DNA of 39,862 nucleotides from contig CAJXNL010000019.1 in assembly GCA_913057195.1 (NCBI GenBank), positions 1-39,862 on the forward strand. Reading direction: 5' to 3'. Positions 26,031 to 35,397 of the stretch are shown here, piece by piece. The position numbers and the translations under genes are program-made. This DNA is from an uncultured Wenzhouxiangella sp. Its GTDB lineage: Bacteria > Pseudomonadota > Gammaproteobacteria > Xanthomonadales > Wenzhouxiangellaceae. Each line of letters begins with the position of its first letter. Within the stretch, counting starts at the first letter, position 1. Below the pieces are notes generated by a model. The model made no database searches, had not been told where the DNA came from, and saw nothing but the letters and a program-made list of their open reading frames with translations.

Positions 26031-28061
26031 GTGAGCCACCTCAGCGGGGGCGTGCTGGCCTTGATGTTGGCCTGTGCACTGGCCGCGGGTGGGGTGCAAG
26101 CCCAAGACGAAGCGGTCCAATCGGCCTTGGCGTTGGACCCTCAAACCGAACGCATTTTTAAGGCGGGATGGGCCGCGGCGTCGGTGGGCGATCGCGCCGG
26201 TCTGGCGGCGGCGATCGACAGACTCAAAGCTCAGGCCCCGGACACGCCGCTGCTTGCTTATTTGCGGTTTGAACAGCTGCGCCAGTCGGTGGAGACGGTT
26301 GATGCTGGGACCATGACTCGTTTTTTGGCCACCCACCGCGATTGGTCTTTTGCCGACCGCTTGGAGCGCACATGGCTGCGACATCTGGCCGAGCGTGGCG
26401 ACATCGCCACGGTTGTAAGCCACCTGGAACACACCGGTCAATCGACCGAAGACACCCCGCTTCGCTGTGCGTTGGCCAGTCACCGCGTTCAAACGCCGCC
26501 GCCGAGCGGGCAGGGTGAGCACGCGGCCTTGATCGATGAGATTGAATCACTGTGGCTGGTGCCACGCTCACAACATGACGCATGCGATCCGGCTTTTGCT
26601 TGGTGGCGCCGGCAGGGCATGCCCACCGAGTCGGTGGCGTGGTCGCGATTTTTGATGGCGACCCAACGCGGTGAGCGCAGTTTGGCCGGCTATTTAAAGC
26701 GCTATCTGAGTGCGCCGTGGCGGGTGTGGGCCGATCGCTGGCTGATCATGCAGCGCTCGCCCCACCGGGGCTTGGCGGAGGCCCGGCAGTGGCCCGATTC
26801 TTCTCAAGCCCGGACATTGATTCAGTGGGGGTTGATTCAATTGGCGCGTCGCGATTGGTCGCGCGCGGCGGGGCATTGGGCAAATCTGGAACGGCGGTTT
26901 CAGTGGTCGGCGTCTGCCGCCGGCAAGATTGAGCGGGAGGTGGCTTTGTTTCAGGCGGTTGCCCTTGATGAGGGTGCGATCGAGCAGATTGATCAACTGC
27001 CCAAGGCCAACAAAGACCCCCAAATCTGGGCGTGGCGGGCGCGGGTGGCGATGGCGCACGGGCGGTGGGAGATGGTGCTTGAGAGCATTCAACAAATGCC
27101 CGCCCGCGACCAAATCGATGACCGCTGGCGGTATTGGCGGGGCAGGGCCTTGGCCGAACTCGGTCGGCCCGATGCGGTGTTGGCTTATGGGTCGGTGTCA
27201 ACGCGGGCCACCTACTACGGGTTTTTGTCCGCCAAAAAACTCCACCAACCGCTGTCGCTGTGCCCCGAGACCCTTCGCCCCGATCCTGAGGTTCAAGCCG
27301 AGTTGTTGGACGATCCTGAGCTGGTGCGCGCCGCCGCACTTTTCCAGGTCGGTCGCTTGAACGATGCGCGTTGGACCTGGCAGCGTTGGCTGTCCAAACA
27401 CTCAGACCGCACCCTCTATCAGGCCGCGTTGATCGCCAGCGCGCTGGGTTGGCATGACCGGGCGGTGACCACGTTGGCCAACGCGGGGATGATGCGCGCT
27501 TACGCCCAGCGGTTTCCTTTGGACCACCGCCAGGCCATCGAAGCGTTCAGCGAACAGCACCAGCTCGACCCGGCGCTGGTGTATGGGTTAATGCGAGCCG
27601 AGTCGGCATTACAACCCGACGCCCGCTCGCCGGTGGGCGCGCGCGGGTTGTTGCAACTGATGCCACAAACGGCACGCGCAGTCGCGCGTCGTGAAGGCCT
27701 TCCATGGGCAGGCGTGGACAGTCTGTACGATCCCAAGACCAACGTCGCCTTGGGCGCGGCGCACCTGGCGAAGTTGCAATCAGATTTTGGTCACAACTGG
27801 GCGCACGTGGCCGCGGCGTATAACGCTGGAGAAAATGCGGTGCGGCGTTGGTTGCAAAGGGGGCACGTGCCCGATGACATGCCAGCCGATGTCTGGGTTG
27901 AGACACTGCCTTTTTATGAGACGCGCGACTATGTGCCGAGGGTCTTGGCCTTTGCCACCATCTACGAGTGGCAATTGGGTCGGTCACCGCAGGTGCTTGC
28001 TGAGCATATTGTGCAAACGCCTGCGCCCGCGCCCACTGGGTTTGCCTGCGCCGTTCCCTAA
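26031..28061 (+). CDS. Soluble lytic murein transglycosylase (Slt family)
   Basis: About 676 residues. A periplasmic enzyme that cleaves peptidoglycan glycan strands to 1,6-anhydro products. A signal peptide (GGVLALMLACALAAGGVQAQ) precedes a long alpha-superhelical U/L domain and the C-terminal SLT catalytic domain from about residue 505. The catalytic glutamate is E524 in GLMRAESALQPDARSPVGA, followed by GLLQLMPQTA and AAYNAGENAVRRW. The frame opens at GTG 26019, but GAAGG (26021-26025) sits 5 bases before the in-frame GTG at 26031, so I prefer that start. cca follows after 18 bases, probably in one transcript. Confidence 0.93.
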   Translation: MSHLSGGVLALMLACALAAGGVQAQDEAVQSALALDPQTERIFKAGWAAASVGDRAGLAAAIDRLKAQAPDTPLLAYLRFEQLRQSVETVDAGTMTRFLATHRDWSFADRLERTWLRHLAERGDIATVVSHLEHTGQSTEDTPLRCALASHRVQTPPPSGQGEHAALIDEIESLWLVPRSQHDACDPAFAWWRRQGMPTESVAWSRFLMATQRGERSLAGYLKRYLSAPWRVWADRWLIMQRSPHRGLAEARQWPDSSQARTLIQWGLIQLARRDWSRAAGHWANLERRFQWSASAAGKIEREVALFQAVALDEGAIEQIDQLPKANKDPQIWAWRARVAMAHGRWEMVLESIQQMPARDQIDDRWRYWRGRALAELGRPDAVLAYGSVSTRATYYGFLSAKKLHQPLSLCPETLRPDPEVQAELLDDPELVRAAALFQVGRLNDARWTWQRWLSKHSDRTLYQAALIASALGWHDRAVTTLANAGMMRAYAQRFPLDHRQAIEAFSEQHQLDPALVYGLMRAESALQPDARSPVGARGLLQLMPQTARAVARREGLPWAGVDSLYDPKTNVALGAAHLAKLQSDFGHNWAHVAAAYNAGENAVRRWLQRGHVPDDMPADVWVETLPFYETRDYVPRVLAFATIYEWQLGRSPQVLAEHIVQTPAPAPTGFACAVP

Positions 28062-28082
28062 GCCGGCTACAATGGTGAGGTG

Positions 28083-29258
28083 ATGTCATCTGCGCGCACC
28101 ACAGAAGGGTCATCGCCCACCGACGGCTTAACGGTCTATCAGGTGGGCGGTTCGGTGCGCGATGCCTTACTTAACCTGCCGGTCAGTGATCGCGATTACG
28201 TGGTCGTGGGGGCCGATCCAGAGACCATGATTGCGCGCGGGTTTCGGCCGGTGGGCAAAGACTTTCCGGTGTTTTTGCATCCGTTCACTCATGAGGAGTA
28301 CGCGCTGGCGCGCACCGAGCGTAAGACCGCACCCGGCTATCGGGGGTTTCGATTCAATGCCAGTGCGGAGGTGACGCTGGAAGAGGATTTGGCGCGCCGT
28401 GACTTGACCATCAATGCCATGGCCATCGATGCCGACGGGCAGCTTGTGGATCCATTCAATGGTCGGCTGGATCTTGCACAAGGGCGGCTTCGTCATGTCA
28501 GCGAGGCCTTTGTTGAGGACCCGGTTCGGGTCTTGCGGCTGGCGCGATTTGCCACGCGCTTTCCCACCTTTGAGATCGCTGAGTCAACCTTGGCGCTGTG
28601 CCACGCCATGGCCCGCTCGGGTGAGCTCGATGCGCTTGTGCCCGAGAGGGTGTGGGCTGAACTCAGCCAAGCACTGATGTACGACCAGCCCTCCGGTGTC
28701 ATTTTGGCGCTTTGGGACATGCACGCCTTGCCCAAGATCTGGCCTGAACTGGCGCACACTGTAGACAGTGACGCTTATCGTGACGCACTTGGTGCGCTGG
28801 ACAAAGCCGCCCAGCAACACGCCCCGCTTGAGGTGAGGTTTGCATTGGTGTGCATGGCCATGGGCGATGATGCGGTCCAGCAAAGCCTGGAACGGCTGAA
28901 AGTGCCCAACCGCTGTCGTCACTGGGCGGTGTGGGCTCAACGCCACCTTGAGACCCTTTGGGGGGTTCGTGCCCAGGCCGCCGAGGATGTGTTGGCGTTT
29001 TTGCAGACCCTGGATGTGCTTCGCCAGCCTGATCGCCTCACGCCGTTGAATGCCCTCGCTCAAGCGTGGGCGAGTTTGGCCCATCCAGGGGGCGACGTGG
29101 ACGAGGATGTGGCCTTTCTGCGGCGGGTTGTCGATGCCATGGCTCACATTGATGCCCATGCATTGGCCGCGAAGGGGCTCAGCGGGCCGGACATGGCCGC
29201 TGCGATCCGAAAAGCCCGTCTGGCCTGCATCGAACAAGGCCAAACAAAGTCTCAATGA
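28083..29258 (+). CDS. cca: CCA tRNA nucleotidyltransferase with eroded HD domain
   Basis: 391 residues. Adds or repairs the CCA end of tRNA without a template. The class II head is intact: [10 protein letters not shown], catalytic D36 and D38 (SDRDYVVVG), [17 protein letters not shown] (106-115) and [17 protein letters not shown]. coli Cca has an HD phosphohydrolase domain with VRFATLCHDLGKG; here the aligned stretch (251-263) is [13 protein letters not shown]. The His-Asp pair is gone and about 20 residues after it are missing. The transferase should work, but phosphatase/phosphodiesterase activity probably does not. GGTGAGG precedes a GTG/ATG pair (28080/28083), and there is a 16-residue extension before the first strand. 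It follows slt by 18-21 bases. Confidence 0.93.
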   Translation: MSSARTTEGSSPTDGLTVYQVGGSVRDALLNLPVSDRDYVVVGADPETMIARGFRPVGKDFPVFLHPFTHEEYALARTERKTAPGYRGFRFNASAEVTLEEDLARRDLTINAMAIDADGQLVDPFNGRLDLAQGRLRHVSEAFVEDPVRVLRLARFATRFPTFEIAESTLALCHAMARSGELDALVPERVWAELSQALMYDQPSGVILALWDMHALPKIWPELAHTVDSDAYRDALGALDKAAQQHAPLEVRFALVCMAMGDDAVQQSLERLKVPNRCRHWAVWAQRHLETLWGVRAQAAEDVLAFLQTLDVLRQPDRLTPLNALAQAWASLAHPGGDVDEDVAFLRRVVDAMAHIDAHALAAKGLSGPDMAAAIRKARLACIEQGQTKSQ

Positions 29259-29366
29259 GCGAGGATGCTTGAACCATTCATGGGTGCGCATGTCCCACTG
29301 TTCATTGTCTGATCCTCGACTTCGATGGTGGTAGGCTAGATCACCTTTTTGGGAGAACCTGGACGC

Positions 29367-32300
29367 ATGCCTTTAACTCGATTGGGACTGAGCAACCCTG
29401 TGGCGGTCGCGGTGGGCTGTCTATTGCTGGTGATTTTTGGCTTGCTGAGTCTGGCACGGTTGCCCATTCAACTCACCCCCGACATTGAGCGCCCCACCAT
29501 TTCAATTTCCACCGGCTGGCGGGCCGCGGCACCTTCAGAGGTCGAGTCTGAGATTCTAGAGCCCCAAGAAAATCAGCTGCGAGATGTCCCAGGGCTGCTT
29601 CGCATGACCGCCACCGCGAGCCAAGGGCAAGGCTCAATCAATTTAGAATTTGATGTCGGCTCAGACCTCAACCGCTCATTGATCGAGGTCATCAACCGCT
29701 TGAACCAGGTCCCGCGCTACCCAGCCGATGCCAACGAGCCAACGGTGCGGGTGGGGTCAGATCAGTTCGGCGACACCGTGGCCTGGTTTGCGATTCGGCC
29801 CTTGCCAAACAATGATCGGCCGATCATCGAATACCAAGATTTTGTTGATGAGGTCATCCGTGAGCGCTTGGAGCGCATCGAGGGGGTGTCTTCGGCCAAT
29901 CCGCGAGGGGGCCGGCCGTTTGAGGTCAGAATCACATTTGATCCGTATCAAGCCGCGGCGATTGGCGTGGACCTGACCCGAGTGGGTCAGGCTTTGGGCC
30001 AAAACGCGGACGTGTCGGGCGGCTTCCAGGAAGTGGGGCGGCGTCAATACACGCTTCGCTTTGCCGGGCAATACGCCATCGAAGATCTCGAAAACCTGGT
30101 CTTGGAGTGGCGCGAGGGTCGCCCGGTCTTTTTGGGAGACGTGGCCACCGTCGAGCGAACCATGCGCGATAAGTCTGGCGTGATGACTCAAAACGGCGGT
30201 CCATCGATCGCCATGAACGTGGTCGCAGAGCCGGGCGTCAACGTCTTGGAGGTGATGGGCAACCTGAAAGCAACGATCCAATCGTTGGAGCGCAGTCATC
30301 TCACGCCCGCGGGGCTGTCCATCACCCAAGTCTCAGACGACACCATTTACATCCGCCAGTCGATTGCCATGGTCGCCACCAACTTGATTGTGGGCATGGG
30401 CTTGGCAATTTTGGTGCTGTGGTGGTTTTTCAGGCGCTTGCGCGCGACTTTGATGGTCGCTTTGGCCATCCCGCTGTGCCTGTGTTTTTCGTTTCTGGTC
30501 CTCGACGGGGCGGGGCGAACGCTGAATGTGATCTCGCTGGCGGGCCTGGCGTTTGCCACCGGAATGGTCCTCGATGCCGCGATTGTCGTGCTGGAGAACA
30601 TTGTCAGGCAACGCGAGATGGGTCGTGCGCCGATGGAGGCCTCTGATCGCGGAACGGGACAGGTCTGGGGGGCGCTGTTGGCGTCCACCGCCACGACCGT
30701 GGCCATTTTCTTGCCGGTGATCTTTTTGCAAGATGAGGCCGGCCAGCTGTTTGCCGATTTGGCGGTGGTGATTTCAGCGGCGATCATTTGTTCGCTGCTG
30801 GTGGCGATTGTGGTGCTCCCCACCGCCAGCTATCGTCTCCTGGGTGAGGCCAATTTGGCCGATCGCCACGAGGGCTGGTGGCAAACGATCAGCGATCGGA
30901 TCATGCGCCTGACCGACACGCCGACACAGCGGTGGCGGTGGATTATTGGACTGACCGTGGTGCCGATTGTGATGGGCGCGCTGCTCATTCCGCCGGCGGA
31001 TTATCTGCCAGAAGGCAAACGCAACTTTGTTTTTGGGTACATCCAAACCCCCTCAGGCATGGGGCCCGATACCGCAGAGGCTGAGCTGGTGGATGTCATC
31101 AACGAGCGCATCCGGCCCTACCTGAGTGGCGAGAAACAGCCCCAGATTAGAAACAATTTCTTGGGCTTTTTTGGCAGCGGTGCGTTTTTTGGGGTGCGCG
31201 CCCAAAACCCCGACGAGGTGGATGAGCTGCTGACCATCATCAACACCGAGATCCTGACCGGATTTCCCGACACCTTTGGCGGTGCCAACCGCTCGGCGAT
31301 TTTTGGTGGGCGTGGCAGTCGCAATATTTCGGTGGACTTGCAAGCCGGGAATTTCGCCGATCTTTTGCAGGCCGGTCAGCTGGGCTTTGCTCGCATCAAT
31401 GAGCTGATGCCTGATGCCAACATTCGCCCGCAGCCAGGGTTGGAGTTGGCTGAGCCTGAGCTTCGTTTGGTGCCCGACGATCGGCGCATCGCAGAGCTGG
31501 GGTGGACGCGGTCGGATGTGGCCACCCTGATCCGGGCGTTGGGCAATGGCGCATTTTTAGGGGACTATTTTGATGGCGATCGCCGCTTGGATGTGATTTT
31601 GCGTGGTGAGGCGTGGCTCACCCCTGAAGAATTGATGTCCATCCCCTTGGCGACGCCGTCAGGTGAGATCGCCACTTTGGGCGAGGTGGCCCGTTTGGAG
31701 CGCACCGCTGGCCCGAACCAGATTCGCCGAGTGGATCGGCGTCGGACCCTCTCATTGCAGGTGACCCCCCCATCGGGGATGCCCATGGAGACCGCGCTGG
31801 AGCTGCTGCAAACCGAAGTCGAACCCGCCATTCGGGCCGCCTTGCCACCCGATGGCGTGGTGACTTATCGAGGCACGGCCGAGGCGCTGGGTGAGACGTT
31901 GGCCAACTTGGCGGGCAGTTTTGTGCTGGCGATTGTGATTTTGTATCTGTTGATCTCAGCGCTGTTTCGATCGTTTAAAGACTCGTTGCTGGTGTTGCTC
32001 ACCATTCCGATGGCCACCGTTGGTGGGGTGGTGGCACTCCGGTTGGTGGGCCTTTTAAGTGGTCAGGCCATGGACATGCTGACCATGATTGGGTTTGTGA
32101 TTTTGTTGGGGCTGGTGGTCAACAACGCCATTTTGCTGGTGTATCGAGCGCGCGACGGTGAGCGTGAGGGTTTGGATCGAAAAGCCGCGGTGGCCTCGGC
32201 GGTGCGCCTGCGCTTGCGTCCGATCTTGATGAGCACCACCACCAGTTTGTTTGGAATGCTGCCGCTGTTGCTCCTTCCGGGGGCGGGCACTGAGCTCTAC

Positions 32301-32432
32301 CGCGGGCTGGCAGCGGTGATCGTGGGTGGTCTGACCGTCAGCGCACTGTTTACGCTGATTTTATTGCCGAGCCTTTTGCGGATGAACGAGGACAAACTCA
32401 CCCAAACGGCCAGCGATGTGGTGCCGGCTTAG
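29367..32432 (+). CDS. RND-family efflux transporter (inner-membrane pump)
   Basis: 1,021 residues. A proton-driven RND pump with the usual 12-helix, two-porter layout: first helix NPVAVAVGCLLLVIFGLLSL, first periplasmic domain with QLTPDIERPTISISTGW, then helices from about 335, and a second large loop from about 540. The proton-relay helix 4 is GMVLDAAIVVLEN with D403 but Ala404 where AcrB has Asp408. On helix 10, LVVNNAILLV has Asn where AcrB has Lys940. Both changes occur in some other RND groups. The start at 29367 has GGGAG 11 bases upstream; the frame is open to 29349. The partner membrane-fusion gene follows immediately. No TolC-type gene is present. Confidence 0.93.
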   Translation: MPLTRLGLSNPVAVAVGCLLLVIFGLLSLARLPIQLTPDIERPTISISTGWRAAAPSEVESEILEPQENQLRDVPGLLRMTATASQGQGSINLEFDVGSDLNRSLIEVINRLNQVPRYPADANEPTVRVGSDQFGDTVAWFAIRPLPNNDRPIIEYQDFVDEVIRERLERIEGVSSANPRGGRPFEVRITFDPYQAAAIGVDLTRVGQALGQNADVSGGFQEVGRRQYTLRFAGQYAIEDLENLVLEWREGRPVFLGDVATVERTMRDKSGVMTQNGGPSIAMNVVAEPGVNVLEVMGNLKATIQSLERSHLTPAGLSITQVSDDTIYIRQSIAMVATNLIVGMGLAILVLWWFFRRLRATLMVALAIPLCLCFSFLVLDGAGRTLNVISLAGLAFATGMVLDAAIVVLENIVRQREMGRAPMEASDRGTGQVWGALLASTATTVAIFLPVIFLQDEAGQLFADLAVVISAAIICSLLVAIVVLPTASYRLLGEANLADRHEGWWQTISDRIMRLTDTPTQRWRWIIGLTVVPIVMGALLIPPADYLPEGKRNFVFGYIQTPSGMGPDTAEAELVDVINERIRPYLSGEKQPQIRNNFLGFFGSGAFFGVRAQNPDEVDELLTIINTEILTGFPDTFGGANRSAIFGGRGSRNISVDLQAGNFADLLQAGQLGFARINELMPDANIRPQPGLELAEPELRLVPDDRRIAELGWTRSDVATLIRALGNGAFLGDYFDGDRRLDVILRGEAWLTPEELMSIPLATPSGEIATLGEVARLERTAGPNQIRRVDRRRTLSLQVTPPSGMPMETALELLQTEVEPAIRAALPPDGVVTYRGTAEALGETLANLAGSFVLAIVILYLLISALFRSFKDSLLVLLTIPMATVGGVVALRLVGLLSGQAMDMLTMIGFVILLGLVVNNAILLVYRARDGEREGLDRKAAVASAVRLRLRPILMSTTTSLFGMLPLLLLPGAGTELYRGLAAVIVGGLTVSALFTLILLPSLLRMNEDKLTQTASDVVPA

Positions 32433-32482
32433 TGCCCCATGCGCCTGTGGCTGAGACACGAATGACAATAAAGGATATGGGA

Positions 32483-33523
32483 ATGAGAACAGCAATGGGC
32501 ATCGCCATTGGGGTTGTGGTGTTTGGGCTGTCCAGCGAAGGTTGGGCCCAGTGGGGAGGCAACTCGCCGGTGGTGTTGGACACCGCCAAGACCGCCACCA
32601 TGGCCCCGACCATGCAAGTGGCAGGGACCGTCGTCTCACGTGCCGACGCGTATTTGTCGGCCGAGGTCGCTGGTCGCTTGCTGGCGGTGGCCGAGCCGGG
32701 TCAGCGGGTGGACCAAGGTGATGTGATCGCGCGCGTGGACGATCAGACTTTGCGTTTGAGAGCACAAGAGCTGCGTGCCGAGATTGCTCGCGTCGAGGCA
32801 GAGCTTCAGTTTTTGGAAGCGGAACTGGCACGCTTTGAGCGCTTGGCCGAGACCAATTTGGCCGCGGCCAGCCAAATTGATCAAACACGCGCAGACCGAG
32901 ACGTGGCCAAAAGCAATCTGGATGTGGCGAATGCGCGGTTGGCACAGGTGGCCACGGAGCTTGAACGCACCTCAATCAAAGCACCGTTCCCAGGCCTGGT
33001 GGTGGAGCGGGTGGCTCAAGCCGGCGAGCGCGTGGGGGTGGGTGAGCGCGTGGTTCGTTTGTACAATCCTCGCGATCTAGAGGTGGTCGCGCGCGCGCCG
33101 CTGAACTACTACCGCTATGTTCAGCCGGGCGATACGCTGGCCGTCACCGCCGGTGAGCGCATCATCGATGCCCCGGTGCGGCGCGTGTACAGTGTCGGCG
33201 GCGAGGACAGCCACGTGTTTGAGCTGAGACTGAACATGGACAGCGCACTGGCGGTGGGTCAAACCGTTCGGGTCACACTCCCCACTGCAGACTTTCGTGA
33301 GGTGTTGGCGGTGCCACGCGATGCGCTGGTGCTTCGAGGCGATGGCGTGTCCATTTTTGTGATCGGTGAAGACAACACCGCGCGTCGCATCAATGTCACC
33401 ACAGGCATCGGCCAAGGCGACTGGATTGAAGTCAAAGGACCCATTCAGGCGGGTGATCGCGTGGTGGTCCGTGGCAACGAGCGTCTGCGGCCGGGTCAAG
33501 AGGTGACCATTCAAGAGGGGTGA
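32483..33523 (+). CDS. RND efflux periplasmic adaptor (membrane-fusion protein)
   Basis: 346 residues. Links the RND pump to an outer-membrane channel. A signal peptide (AMGIAIGVVVFGLSSEGWAQ) is followed by the lipoyl half-motif GRLLAVAEPGQRVDQGDVIARVDD, a helical hairpin (LRAQELRAEIARVEAELQ through SNLDVANARLAQVATELERT), the second lipoyl half IKAPFPGLVVERVAQAGERV, then beta-barrel and membrane-proximal domains. AAGGA (32471-32475) lies 7 bases before ATG 32483, which gives a clean signal peptide. The frame runs back to a GTG at 32432 overlapping the pump stop, but that would put 17 odd residues in front. The order pump-then-adaptor is the reverse of most operons. No lipobox is seen. Confidence 0.9.
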   Translation: MRTAMGIAIGVVVFGLSSEGWAQWGGNSPVVLDTAKTATMAPTMQVAGTVVSRADAYLSAEVAGRLLAVAEPGQRVDQGDVIARVDDQTLRLRAQELRAEIARVEAELQFLEAELARFERLAETNLAAASQIDQTRADRDVAKSNLDVANARLAQVATELERTSIKAPFPGLVVERVAQAGERVGVGERVVRLYNPRDLEVVARAPLNYYRYVQPGDTLAVTAGERIIDAPVRRVYSVGGEDSHVFELRLNMDSALAVGQTVRVTLPTADFREVLAVPRDALVLRGDGVSIFVIGEDNTARRINVTTGIGQGDWIEVKGPIQAGDRVVVRGNERLRPGQEVTIQEG

Positions 33524-33531
33524 TTGCGCCG

Positions 33532-34326
33532 TCAACCGGCCACGGCAAAGACTTTTTGCTCGCCGTCATCGACCAATCGCATGGGGCAGCCATACAGTCG
33601 AGAGAGATTGGCCGTGGTCAGCAGGGTTTCGGTTGGCCCGGCCAGCCAGGCCCCATCTCCGAACAACATCAAACAATGCGTGCAATAACAGGTGGCTAGA
33701 TTCACCTCATGCAAGGCCATGATTCCGGCTTTGCCCTGGGCGTGAATGTGTTGACCGACCACGTTGAGTAAGCTGACTTGGTTGGCGGGGTCGAGGTGAT
33801 TGGTCGGCTCATCCAGAACAAACACCGCCGGGTCTTGCGCCAGCACCGCGGCCATGGCCAAGCGCCGAGACTCGCCGCCCGACAGGTCCATGCATGAGCG
33901 CTGCGCCAAGTGCGCCAAGCCCAGCGAGGCCAGCGCGTCATCGGCGAGCTGGTGGTCTTGTCTGCGCTCACGCATCCAAGGTTTAAGGTGAGGATGGCGG
34001 CCGACCAAGACGGTTTGGTGACAGGTGGCCTCGAACGCATATTGGGTTTGTTGGGTCAGCATGCCTAAGCGTGTGGCGATCTCACGTCTGGATTGTCCGT
34101 GGATGGATTGATCCTCAAGGACAATCTCGCCCTCGGTGGCGGGATGGACACCCGCAAGCGTTTTTAAAAGCGTGGTTTTTCCTATGCCATTGGGGCCCAA
34201 CACGCCCCAAAAGTGGCTTGGGTGAATGGTGATGTTCAGATCGCGGACCACCCGCACGGGCCCTATGTCCACAGTCAGTGCGCGCGCTTCCAACAAAGCG
34301 GTGGTGTTCATGGGGGCGGGCGTCAT
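33532..34326 (-). CDS. ABC transporter ATP-binding protein, BtuD/FecE type
   Basis: 264 residues. Cytoplasmic ATPase of a type II importer for cobalamin, haem or siderophores. Walker A GPNGIGKTTLLK, Q-loop LTQQTQ, signature LSGGESRRLAMA, Walker B VFVLDEPTNHLD and the switch His in MALHEVN are all present. ATG 34326 overlaps the permease stop by four bases (ATGA), so the pair is translationally coupled; a later ATG at 34311 is an alternative. The frame open to 34473 is only shadow of the permease. The stop is 8 bases from the convergent adaptor gene, with no terminator between. Confidence 0.92.
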   Translation of the reverse strand: MTPAPMNTTALLEARALTVDIGPVRVVRDLNITIHPSHFWGVLGPNGIGKTTLLKTLAGVHPATEGEIVLEDQSIHGQSRREIATRLGMLTQQTQYAFEATCHQTVLVGRHPHLKPWMRERRQDHQLADDALASLGLAHLAQRSCMDLSGGESRRLAMAAVLAQDPAVFVLDEPTNHLDPANQVSLLNVVGQHIHAQGKAGIMALHEVNLATCYCTHCLMLFGDGAWLAGPTETLLTTANLSRLYGCPMRLVDDGEQKVFAVAG

Positions 34327-35297
34327 CCGCGCACCCGGGTGGCTTTGTTCAGCAACAGCAAAAAAAGCGGGACTCCAATCAGCGCGGTCAACACCCCCAC
34401 GGGCAACTGACGAGGGGCCAGGGCCGTGCGTGCGATGGTGTCGGCCACGACCAAAAACGCGCCTCCAAAGCAAGCCGAAGCCGGCAACAACACCCGGTGA
34501 TCGGCGCCGATCACCAGGCGCATGAGGTGGGGCACGATCAGCCCCACAAAGCCGATGGCGCCGGCCAATGAAACCGCCAGTCCAGTCAGCAAAGACGCCA
34601 AGAGATACACCTCCCAGAACCGAAACTGAACGGCTTCACCCAGCAGCGCGGCCTGCAGCTGGCCTTGGCTCATCACGTTGAGCGTTCTGGCCCGAAACCA
34701 CAACACCCCCAGGCCTAAAAACACCGGCACCAACCACGCCAAGGGCAGGCGGGCATAACTTAAATCCCCCATCATCCAAAACAGCATGCTCCGAAGGCTG
34801 GCATCCGAGCCCAGGGCCAACAGCAGTGAGATGATCGCTCCCCAACCTGCGGCCACCACCACGCCTGTTAACAACACCCGCGTGGTTGACCACGGCCCCT
34901 TGCCGCGTGCCAACACAAAAACGATCAGGGTGCTCACCAAAGCCCCCATAAAGGCGAGCACGGGCACGGGCACAGCGGGCAGGCCCAACCACGATGCGGT
35001 GCTCAAGCCCAGCAAAGCAAACACCGACGCGCCCCCCGATAAGCCCAACACGTAGGGATCGGCCAGGGGGTTTCTTAATAAGACCTGCATCAAGCACCCC
35101 GCCACGGCCAACAGTGCGCCGGTCACCCAGGCGGCGGTGGCCCGCGGCAAACGCAGCTCCCAAACCAGAGCCTGCGTGGACCCATCGGCAGCCCATGGCC
35201 ACAGCCACCCGGTTGAGCCCACGCTCATGGCCAACAGCAGTGAGCCAGGCAGCAAGGCCAGCAACGCTGCGCCCACCAGCGCCAATCGCTTGTTCAT
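34323..35297 (-). CDS. ABC transporter permease, BtuC/FecCD type
   Basis: 324 residues with about nine to ten transmembrane helices. FecCD family signatures are ELRLPRATAAWVTGALLAVAGCLMQ near the N-terminus, NPLADPYVLGLSGGAS, and GAIGFVGLIVPHLMRLVIGADHR (the coupling region that meets the ATPase), ending with APRQLPVGVLTALIGVPLFLLLL. It imports cobalamin, haem or a ferric siderophore; which one cannot be told. No substrate-binding protein or dedicated TonB receptor is adjacent. The 100 bases upstream, shared with rppH, are too short for a cobalamin riboswitch, and no B12 box was seen. No good ribosome site precedes the ATG. Confidence 0.92.
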   Translation of the reverse strand: MNKRLALVGAALLALLPGSLLLAMSVGSTGWLWPWAADGSTQALVWELRLPRATAAWVTGALLAVAGCLMQVLLRNPLADPYVLGLSGGASVFALLGLSTASWLGLPAVPVPVLAFMGALVSTLIVFVLARGKGPWSTTRVLLTGVVVAAGWGAIISLLLALGSDASLRSMLFWMMGDLSYARLPLAWLVPVFLGLGVLWFRARTLNVMSQGQLQAALLGEAVQFRFWEVYLLASLLTGLAVSLAGAIGFVGLIVPHLMRLVIGADHRVLLPASACFGGAFLVVADTIARTALAPRQLPVGVLTALIGVPLFLLLLNKATRVRG

Positions 35298-35368
35298 TGG
35301 GGCATCTGGCGGCGTGGAACAAAATTGATTAACATGGAAGTTAAGCTCATTTTTAAGATCGGGCCATC

Positions 35369-35374
35369 TATGAT
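35369..35374 (+). promoter_or_regulatory. Possible -10 element of rppH
   Basis: TATGAT, 23 bases before the rppH start, in an otherwise GC-rich stretch following an AT-rich run (35336-35359). No clear -35 at 17 bases. Confidence 0.3.
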
Positions 35375-35397
35375 AGCGCGCCGATCAACTGGACAAC

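Noticed and set aside
35298-35397. Cobalamin riboswitch upstream of the BtuC-type permease
   Set aside because: Only 100 bases are available and no B12-box-like sequence was found on the minus strand.
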